Assembly (NCBI GenBank): GCA_036939355.1
Contig: JALLAP010000600.1
Span: forward strand, 1-11,560
Length of the DNA stretch: 11,560 nucleotides
Source: Thalassiosira profunda
Taxonomy: Eukaryota > Bacillariophyta > Thalassiosirophyceae > Thalassiosirales > Thalassiosiraceae
Reading direction: 5' to 3'
The translations under genes were made by a program, and so were the position numbers. A model generated the notes under the pieces. It saw only the letters and a list, made by a program, of their open reading frames with translations. It was not told where the DNA came from and ran no database searches. Shown here piece by piece: positions 5,193 through 11,560 of the stretch (position 1 is its first letter; each line of letters opens with the position of its first letter).

Positions 5193-6874
5193 CTATTTGG
5201 TTTTAACATGTCGGTGCATGCGGCAAAAGGCCTTGTGCACCCGATAATCCGACACTTGACAGTCTCTGCAGCAATACCGGACTTGATAACAGCCGGTGCA
5301 TCTCTTGAGACCGTCGCCGCCCTTCCCACAGGCGGCACATTCATCGCTCGACACGGTGTTCGGAACTTTACCTCCCTGTCGTTTTGCCTCCCTCGCGCGC
5401 TGGAACAAGGCCTTCACTGGACTGACCCTGTCCGGGAGGAAGCTCCCGTACCCGTCCGTGTACACGCGGCCATATTTGAGATCTGTGTTGCCTTCCCAGT
5501 CGTCGGCGAGTCCAGGCTCGGGGTGGTCTGGGCAGCCCCCCACAGCGTCCGGGTCGGCTCCCGCTGTCGTCAGGAGGAATTCGATGCAAGATGTAGCCCC
5601 GTTCAGGGTGGCGGCGTGAAGCGCGTAGAATTTGTCACAGTCGTCATCTTTCGATAAATGAGCTGCCGCTAAGTTCACGCCGCGATTGTGTAGCAGTTTT
5701 AGGACATCGAGTGCCCGATTGTCATTCTCAAACCCTAACATGACCACCACTTCATTGCTCGATGGGAGGGTGCCACCATTGTCCAGGAGTAACGCCAGTG
5801 TGTCCGAGTTGCAGTTGCCGCAGGCGGTTCCGATATCATTGGCAAAGACTGTCGCACCCTTTTCGAGCAGCAATTCAACGTTCGCCTCGCGGTCCAGCGC
5901 GCACGCAAGATTCAATGGCGTTCGGCCAAACTTGTCCTCGCACGTCAAGTCGAAGAACTCGGCCCTGCCCTCCTCGAGCAGATACTGCAGCATCTCCACC
6001 CCACCGTTACCCAAGGCCGCCACGGCCAGGAGACACTTCGCTGCCCCCTCCGATCCACCCTCCCAGGGAGCCCTAGCGCCCTTTTCCACAAGAAACTGGA
6101 CCACCTCAAGGTTTCCCTGGGACACGGCCTCGGTCAGGAGGGGCACCGACTCGTTGCGCGAAGCCTCGACCAAAATATCAGTGTTTGCACCAAGCTCATC
6201 AATAAGGTATGCAGCCACCTCCGGCCGGAAGGGATGCGAGCGCAAGCACGCCGCCTGCAGCGGGTACAAGAGCGTCGTGCACTTCGTGTCGCTCGTGCGT
6301 CTATGCCGTTCGATCAACCGCTTGTTCAGCGCCTCCCTCGCGGCCTCGGTGGTGTACGGGTAAAATCCCTCCCCGCACCCGGGCTCGGCTTCAAGTATCC
6401 AGCGCCTACATCAAATCCCGGACGGGCCGCCAAGACCTTGATCTGATCGAGATCCCCCACTTGGCACGCCGTGGTGATGTGATAATATTCCTCCCGGCCG
6501 CTGCCCGCGCCGGCGAAGTCGTAGAACCACCGGGCCACTTCCGCGCTCTTGCTCTGCACGATATAGCGGCAGGCCTTTTTGGCGTCGAGCGCAGTCTCCG
6601 ACGTCGATGCGAGCTCCTTCACCCGGTCCAGATCGTCGCACTGCACGGCCACCTCCACGCTGTAATTGGGACATCCCTTGGAGTGGAGGAACCGCGCGAT
6701 CCGCCGGTCGGTGCACCTCAACAGGGGATTGGCCCACGCGCCTCCTTCGGGGTCGCCGCCGGGATTCAGGCCCTCGACCTCGACGAGGCGCCGGACCTCG
6801 GCGAGGTCGTCGCGGTCCACCGCGGAGTCTAGAGCGTCGTACCGGCCGTCGCTGCTGGAGACTTCGTTCCCCAT
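5193..6874 (-). CDS. Ankyrin-repeat / MYND zinc-finger protein, predicted N-myristoylated, with one frame break
   Basis: The ATG at 6874 has an excellent context (ACC before, G after) and opens MGNEVSSSDG, with Gly2 and Ser6 fitting the N-myristoylation pattern. Ankyrin-like helix pairs follow (for example DLAEVRRLVE, and DLDQIKVLAARPGFDV near 6450-6410). Near 6326-6410 the frame must change by one base. The second frame then runs to TAG at 5195-5193 with about seven more ankyrin units (for example GRTPLNLACALDREANVELLLEKGA, given here as GRTPLNLACA at about 5927-5898). It ends in a MYND finger at 5339-5223 with spacing C-x2-C-x9-C-x2-C-x5-C-x3-C-x7-H-x3-C. All eight ligands are present. MYND fingers and ankyrin repeats both bind proteins, so this is probably a scaffold or regulator at membranes. 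Total length would be about 560 residues. The break may be a sequencing or assembly error, a short intron, or a genuine lesion. It diverges from the large gene at 7252. Confidence 0.75.
6326..6410 (-). other. Frame junction inside the ankyrin-MYND gene
   Basis: In minus sense the upstream frame stays open to a TGA at 6328-6326, and the downstream frame is open from 6410, so the switch lies in this overlap. The change needed is -1, equal to one missing base. A switch near 6395 keeps the ankyrin segment ending GFDVGAGY and continues as LEAEPGCGEG. An intron would need length 3k+2; GTAGGC at 6409 to GAG at 6345 (65 nt) satisfies this and GT-AG, but its signals are weak. No classical slippery heptamer is evident in frame. 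Confidence 0.55.
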
Positions 6875-7251
6875 GGTGCAACTTTGCAACACCGAGGACG
6901 CCAGCGGGGTTTGGAGGAGAAAGAAAAAGTATCCAAGTGAGTGACATAAAGAACATCAACTTCAAGACGGGGAGGTGCCGAGCGAGAGCGAGCCCGTTGG
7001 ACCCCTGCTCCAGGCGCCGTGCGGCGTCTCGACAACGCTCGCGTGTGCAGGCAGGTCGTAATGGCGCTTCCTGCTACTGCGGGCGTCGTGGAAGGGACGG
7101 GCTACACTGTCTCGTGTAGCTCTGAGGTTGCAAATCCTGGTCTTACTCGTGCACAGTATCGTAGACAAAGGATGAGACGTGCACCCCCTTCTCCAGGAGG
7201 CCCTCATAAATCGCAGCAGCAACTCGCAGCAACAGCAAAAGCATCCAAGCC
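6875..7251. promoter_or_regulatory. 377-bp shared promoter region of the ankyrin-MYND gene and the large gene
   Basis: No gene is supported here. The half next to 6875 reads pyrimidine-rich in minus sense (a CT-rich leader just ahead of the ATG at 6874). The half next to 7252 is CAGCA/CAGCAA-rich, like a plus-strand 5' UTR. Between them a strong hairpin lies at 7099-7122. Confidence 0.4.
7099..7122. repeat. Hairpin-forming inverted repeat in the divergent promoter
   Basis: GCTACAC (7101-7107) and GTGTAGC (7114-7120) are exact complements around the 6-nt loop TGTCTC. A G-T wobble and a G-C pair extend it to nine pairs (7099-7122). It could act as a protein-binding site or as a 5' UTR hairpin of the gene at 7252; neither is shown. 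Confidence 0.45.
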
Positions 7252-10200
7252 ATGTCCCTCTCCGCCTTCAACGCCCTCGCCTTCCAGCGCAAGGTGGACG
7301 ACGCCCTCCGCGTCGTCGCGCGGACCCTCGAGCTAGAGCGGAAGCCCCGCCTCGCCTCCGAAGTGGATCACGACTACGGTGCGAAATATAGCCTAGTAAA
7401 CTCGACGTCCAACGCGGCCGTCATCGCCTACGTCAACGCCCTCGAGAAGTTGGGGCTGGACGCCGCGGCGCTGAAGGCCATCGACAAGAGCAAGGCCGTC
7501 ACGCTGCGGTTTGAGGCGGAGACGAAGAGCGAGTTTGTGGAGGAGAAGAGGGTGGATGTGCCCGTGGGACGGAGCTACCACGAGACGGAGGAGGAGACGA
7601 AGAGTGGCGGGGAGAAGGTCGAGAAGACGACCAAGACGAGGGTGATGAAGGTGAGGCCAACGTTTGCTCTCGGGTACAAAATTGCACACATCTCATGCGC
7701 AGCTTTTCCGCTCGTCCGTCAAATCCATGCAGGCCGTCAACCACATCACCGAATTCCACTGGGACGTAGAGATGAAGTGGTCGCTCTCTATCTACTCTGG
7801 AACAGCCGTAAAAGAGAAGAGGATCATCAAATCGCGCAAATGTACGACGCGGATCATCACGCAGAACAAGGAACAGCCAGGGTCGAAACACCCATCGTTC
7901 TCCAGGCGCCCATCGTTCTCGACCGAGCTTCCGCTCACCTGGCTCCTCGGGCAGATCGATCTGGAGCAGCTGAATTCGCAGTTCAGGGTTGACGTCGAGG
8001 ACGAGGAGACGAAGACCCCACGCAGGAACCACGCGGTGGACGGGGCGGTAGACTTTGCATCAGAGCTCGGGCAGTGGTCCAAAATGATCGAGTGGGGGTT
8101 CGTGGACAACATGTTGGGCTCGCTCTGGGCGTGCCACAACCCCGCGTTGCCTCGGCCAGCCAAGACCACGACAAAGCAGCTGATGCTGGTGAAGGATCAG
8201 TACCCGATATTCAACCCCATCCTTCCGCTGATGGAGGAGGGCGTATCAGCGGGAGGGGAGGGAGGGGATGCCGGAGAGGACGGCGTAGAATGCAAATCTA
8301 TTGTGGGGGTGAAATCTCCAGATGCGAAGGATGACGACCAGAAAGTGTTGCTCTCGTCGCGGGACATATCAAAGTTGCTCAATGAGCACATTCGCACCCT
8401 TGACGTGGCGGTGAGCGGGGTGAAATCCAATTGGCCGTTTGTAGATAGCGACGATATCCTCTCCGCAGCCGAGGCGTCGTTGGAACTCCTGACCTGCCAT
8501 TTGCAGGATTTGTCGACCATGTACACTGAGTCCATGTCCTATGTGGAATCAATGTTGGAAGAGCAGCTGATTGCCGCCATTGGAAAGAGGCTTACTCCCG
8601 GGGACGTGGACAAGTTTGTCAAATTCCACGAGGCGCGGCTGCTCCGTCCGGCGCCGCGGCCCTTCTCGCAGGCGATTCGACGTCCCGAGCATTATCCCGT
8701 TGGTCTGCTGAGCATCGAAAGCCAGGACGGCAGCAATAGGGAGTCTATTCACTCACATTCGAGGGAGGTGGAGGCCGCGTCGAGCCTCAAGATTCCGCTG
8801 AGCGCCGCGACAGTCCTCGAACTCACCGGACAGCAGTTTATCCACGGCTACATGAACCATCGGTTCGGCGAAAGTCACAAGCGCCACCAGCTCGTCGCAA
8901 GGGCCCGTCAGTTTTCTTCGTTCATCTTGGTCGTTGGGAATATGGCGGATGGGTGCACACTTCAGCCGAAAGATGCCATTATTGTTCAGAACAAGGATGA
9001 GCTGCTGATCCCTCTGTTGTTGGAAGAGATTCCCACTGCGAAAGAGTTCAAAGATGCAATTAGAAGCCTCAGCCCGGAACAGCAGCGCTTCGCCCGTGCT
9101 TTTCGAAAGATGCAGCTAGCCTCTTCCGTGTTCGGCGTCTGCATAATCCAAATCAAGCCGCAGCTCGAGGCTTTGTTGGGACTGCCGGCCGACGCTCTGG
9201 ACAAGGAAATGCAGCTAACTCAGGACCTGATGGAGCTGTTCGTCGAACATCAAGTGCCGAGCGATTTGCTGTCGTACGATGGCTTCTCGGAGGGAGTCGC
9301 TACTGCAGATAAGATATCCAACGTGAGGGCGAATGTGAAGGGTGTCATGGACGTCATCAATGCCGAAAAGGCGAAACAGCTGAAGAACGAGGAAGCAAAG
9401 ACTGAGATGGCTGTGCAAAAAGCTTTTCAGAGGGCAGCCAACGAGGAGATGGAGGTGCTCGAAGATTCGGCAGAGAGACCTCCTATGTTTGGATCCAGTG
9501 CGCGATCCAAGAAAGCCTACGGAGGTGCACGAGGTGGCGGGCGAGGAGGGATGGCTCGAAGAGCGGAGCCAATGATGGCGATGATGTGTGCTTCGGCAGC
9601 TCCAGTTTCAGCAGTTTCAATGTCTTTTGAGTCGGCACCTTCTACCATGCCTCCAATGCCACCGCTCACAGGCGCTCTGCAGACGCAGGAAATGCAAATG
9701 GACTCTTGTTGTGCGAAAGCTACGAATGACAGTGCGAGAGAAAGAGCTGTCGAAGGGCAAAGCCAGCCATCTAACCAGGCAGAAGCGGGTGGCAAAGCAG
9801 CAGAGTCTGCGCCGGGCCAGGGGATTGATTACACGCTCATGCCCCAAATCCTGGACAAAGCTGTGGAGAGGCTTGGAGATGGCAGCGCGTTGAGGTCTAC
9901 TACCATAAAAACGGGCGACACATGGATCAGGAACCGACAGGAGAACCTCCTTTCTGGGCCGAAAAGGCAAACACTCAGAGGCGAGGAAGTCAAGAGGGAG
10001 AAGAACAAGGCGTTCGACCTCCTCGACGCCCTCAGCCGCTCCGGCTCGCTGCCCATTGTCTACGCGGAGTTGCACGTCATAGTCGCGTTGACGCACTGCT
10101 TCGATAAGGACGTGATGCGCACGGTCATCTCGGACAACATCAATCCCATTGAGAAGTTGGAATGCTCGACGCTTCTTCTGGCTTCGGCAGTGCACGGAGT

Positions 10201-10354
10201 GCCCGCGCGGGAGCTCATCGCGGACGTTGGAGAGCTGCAGCGTCTGGAGGGCACACTGCCACAGCTTCTTGGGCCAGCGCCTGGCTCAAAAGATGCCGGA
10301 AAGAGCGCTCTCCTCATGTCCTTGGGATCCGGGGCAGTCATGGGCGAATGTTGA
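7252..10354 (+). CDS. Large two-exon conserved protein of unknown function (about 1016 aa)
   Basis: Exon 1 is 7252-7650 (133 codons, ATG with G at -3) and exon 2 is 7703-10354, joined in phase 0 to give about 1016 residues ending in TGA. Order of parts: an N-terminal helical region; a beta-like segment from about residue 83 that runs across the splice (TEFHWDVEMKWSLSIYSGT follows it); LPLTWLLGQIDLEQ; a long helical middle; a well-structured stretch at about 580-670 with SLSPEQQRF, FGVCIIQIKPQL and VPSDLLSYDG; a linker at about 735-785 with GGARGGGRGG (RGG-type) followed by Met/Pro/Ser-rich sequence; and a C-terminal domain at about 841-1000 with LPIVYAELHVIVALTHCF and INPIEKLE. No catalytic motif, signal peptide or membrane helix is seen. 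The quality and order of these blocks suggest an old conserved eukaryotic family, but I cannot name it. The RGG linker hints at RNA or protein binding; that is inference. Confidence 0.8.
7651..7702 (+). other. Spliceosomal intron (52 nt)
   Basis: The donor AAG/GTGAGG at 7651 and the acceptor GCAG/CTTTTCC ending at 7702 give a 52-nt GT-AG intron. It falls between codons (phase 0). Removing it joins the frame of 7252-7650 (ending RVMK) directly to the frame opening LFRSSVKSMQ, whereas reading through gives a frame that stops at 7992 and a second frame that lacks an N-terminus. This is the clearest splice event in the window and sets it as eukaryotic. Confidence 0.8.
7891..7920 (+). repeat. In-frame 18-bp period duplication encoding PSFS twice
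   Basis: CCCATCGTTCTC occurs at 7891-7902 and again at 7909-7920, exactly six codons apart, so the protein reads HPSFSRRPSFS. The second copy has a basophilic-kinase-like RRxS context. It lies in what looks like a loop before the LPLTWLLGQ block. Confidence 0.5.
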
Positions 10355-10697
10355 TAGGAGATACTTGATGTGTGGTTGAATTGTAGATCCTTGATTGAAG
10401 AGAATAGGGCAAGATAAGATAGAGAGGCAGCATATGCCAGACGCTACTATGCGCACCACTGGTATTGCATCCTTTTCAGCATCGGAACGAAGTTGGCGTT
10501 CTTATGAAGCTCTGCCAATGGTCACATTTCTATGCGAAGTGGGAGAAGCCGCAAGCTCGACCTGAACAGGGCCAAGTCCAGACCAAGACCAAGATTTCAC
10601 CCCCCCTCAACAACACCTTCTCTCTGATGAGCTCATAAAACAACAAACGCAATCAACAACACAACGCCATCACCAGCACAACGCCATATATCACAAC
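10355..10697. promoter_or_regulatory. 343-bp gap: 3' end of the large gene and promoter of the secreted repeat protein
   Basis: No gene is visible. The left part, just after 10354, is AT-richer with repeated TTGAT/TTGAA and should be the 3' UTR of the large gene. From about 10605 to 10697 the sequence becomes C/A-rich with almost no G, a typical unstructured 5' leader before the ATG at 10698. GAGCTCATAAAAC near 10629-10641 includes a TATA-like CATAAAA about 63 bp ahead of the ATG. Confidence 0.4.
10660..10687 (+). repeat. 11-bp direct repeat in the 5' leader
   Basis: CACAACGCCAT is found at 10660-10670 and 10677-10687, a 17-bp period, within the C/A-rich leader just upstream of the secreted repeat-protein start. 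The second copy ends 10 bp before the ATG. Confidence 0.45.
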
Positions 10698-11540
10698 ATG
10701 CAACGCAAACTATCAATCCTTGCCCTCCTGGTCGTCGCCTCCGTTGACGTCCACGCTCGCGAGCTCTTCCTGCGCGGAGGAGCCGACGAGGTTGCAACCT
10801 ACGAGTACGATTTTGAGGCCCAAGAAGAAGTTGTCTCCAAGTACAATCTCAAGGCCGAAGGAGACGCCGAAGACGAAGGCACGCACCACGTGTCGCGGGC
10901 GCTCGGTCGCCAGGAAGAACGGCAGTGCGATCGCTACTTTCTTGAGATGACCTGCGATGGCGACACCGAAGCAGGCGAGACCGACATGACGTCGGTCGAG
11001 GAGGTACGGGCCGCCAAGATCTGCAAGAACGAATGCCTCAATCGCGGTGGAAGAAAGTGCTCGTGGCGTTGGAACGCCGAGGGATGCACTTCGCCTCCGA
11101 AGCGAGGTATCCAGTGCACTAAACCACGAGAGTTGCGCATTCGAGAGGAGGGCCACCGGGAGGTCTGCGGGGCACTCGATCGAAAGAACATGTACAATTG
11201 CCTGGATGGATCGCAGCTCTGCTGTACCGACAGTGACATGCGCACGGTTACATTCGCTAACAAGGATTGGGGTGAATGCCGCCGGACAAATCGGTCCAAT
11301 CCAGGGAGCCCCCGCCCATTGAATCCCCGTGAGGATTCTCCCGCGGGCTCCATCAAATGCACCAAGCCGAACCCGAGGCGTATTGAGAGGGAGGGCCACG
11401 AGGAGGTGTGCAATGGCTTCGCTACCAGGGACAACATGTACACGTGCGCGGACGGATCAAAGCTTTGTTGTACCGACAGCGATCTGCGGCGTATTACCTT
11501 TAGCAACAAGGATTGGGGCCAGTGCCGCATCACAGAGTAG
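10698..11540 (+). CDS. Secreted protein with two tandem 6-Cys modules (280 aa)
   Basis: The ATG at 10698 (AAC before it) opens a 280-residue frame ending in TAG. Residues 1-20 are a signal peptide (basic start, ILALLVVASV core, VHA cleavage-type end). An acidic pro-like region (21-75) follows, with R-x-L tripeptides at 21-23 (REL) and 67-69 (RAL). A first Cys-rich segment has C77, C86, C109, C113, C121 and C130. Two homologous modules follow at about 138-196 and 219-278. Each has six Cys at near-identical spacing (C140/157/168/175/176/194 and C221/238/250/257/258/276) and shared blocks: CTKP, EGH.EVC, NMY.C.DGS, LCCTDSD, NKDWG.CR. Eighteen Cys in all would pair fully. I do not recognise the module as a named domain. 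It is probably an extracellular binding or wall/mucilage protein, with a linker (197-218) rich in Pro and Asn between the modules. Confidence 0.75.
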   Translation: MQRKLSILALLVVASVDVHARELFLRGGADEVATYEYDFEAQEEVVSKYNLKAEGDAEDEGTHHVSRALGRQEERQCDRYFLEMTCDGDTEAGETDMTSVEEVRAAKICKNECLNRGGRKCSWRWNAEGCTSPPKRGIQCTKPRELRIREEGHREVCGALDRKNMYNCLDGSQLCCTDSDMRTVTFANKDWGECRRTNRSNPGSPRPLNPREDSPAGSIKCTKPNPRRIEREGHEEVCNGFATRDNMYTCADGSKLCCTDSDLRRITFSNKDWGQCRITE

Positions 11541-11560
11541 GGCGAGATGGTCTAAGGGGA
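11541..11560. other. Start of the 3' flank of the last gene
   Basis: Only 20 bases follow the TAG at 11538-11540. Nothing further can be said. Confidence 0.3.

Noticed and set aside
6317..6317. Separate gene starting at 6317 for the ankyrin-MYND C-terminal part.
   Set aside because: The codon there is TTG, the frame is open further upstream to 6410, and the N-terminal ankyrin part abuts it, so one gene with a break is simpler.
6209..6832. Plus-strand frame antisense to the ankyrin-MYND gene (207 codons).
   Set aside because: Composition is that of a shadow of the minus-strand coding sequence; no domain, and the sense strand has clear ankyrin and MYND signatures.
6875..6892. Six-codon extension of the ankyrin-MYND gene upstream of the ATG at 6874.
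   Set aside because: It would start at TTG; the ATG at 6874 has a near-ideal eukaryotic context and creates Gly2.
7124..7145. GAGGTTGCAAATCCTGG as a tRNA T-arm (B box).
   Set aside because: The loop is the wrong length, the invariant TTCGA is absent, and no A box or acceptor stem is found upstream.
7651..7992. Read-through of exon 1 of the large gene to the stop at 7992.
   Set aside because: Sequence after 7650 loses the family-like character, while splicing at 7651-7702 restores a continuous frame of good quality.

Overview
The window looks like a compact nuclear genome segment from a eukaryotic microalga or other protist. The evidence is one clean GT-AG intron (7651-7702, 52 nt, phase 0), A/G at position -3 of most chosen start codons, no bacterial-style ribosome binding sites, an ankyrin-MYND protein, and secreted Cys-rich proteins with signal peptides. 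My best guess is a stramenopile, most likely a diatom. Both secreted proteins carry R-x-L tripeptides after the signal peptide, a propeptide-processing motif described in diatom silica-associated precursors. This lineage call is an inference with moderate-to-low confidence; nothing in the window proves it.

Layout, left to right. (1) The first 15 codons of a minus-strand gene, perhaps an FKBP-type prolyl isomerase, run off the left edge (46-1). (2) A small basic, CxxC-containing protein lies on plus (314-793). (3) A head-to-head pair of paralogous single-pass membrane proteins occupies 1019-2644 (minus) and 2998-4200 (plus). They share about 350 bp of intergenic DNA and a set of short conserved motifs around one transmembrane helix. 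(4) A small secreted 10-Cys protein is on minus (4412-4807). (5) Upstream of it, a 385-bp gap is unusually dense in inverted repeats (4995-5135). (6) An N-myristoylation-type ankyrin-repeat/MYND zinc-finger protein is on minus (5193-6874). Its reading frame is interrupted once near 6326-6410, by a 1-nt frameshift or an unrecognised short intron. (7) Divergent from it, a large two-exon protein of about 1016 residues is on plus (7252-10354). It looks like a conserved but unnamed eukaryotic family with an RGG-type linker. (8) A secreted protein on plus (10698-11540) is built from an N-terminal Cys-rich segment and two near-identical 6-Cys modules.

The genes do not form an operon or an obvious pathway. 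The arrangement is three divergent pairs (FKBP-like/small basic protein, the two membrane paralogs, ankyrin-MYND/1016-residue protein), so several 270-380 bp gaps probably act as two-way promoters. The most interesting items are the inverted paralog pair, the duplicated 6-Cys module, the unnamed large protein, the broken or oddly spliced ankyrin-MYND frame, and the structured gap at 4995-5135. I found no RNA genes, transposon genes, CRISPR arrays or viral genes.
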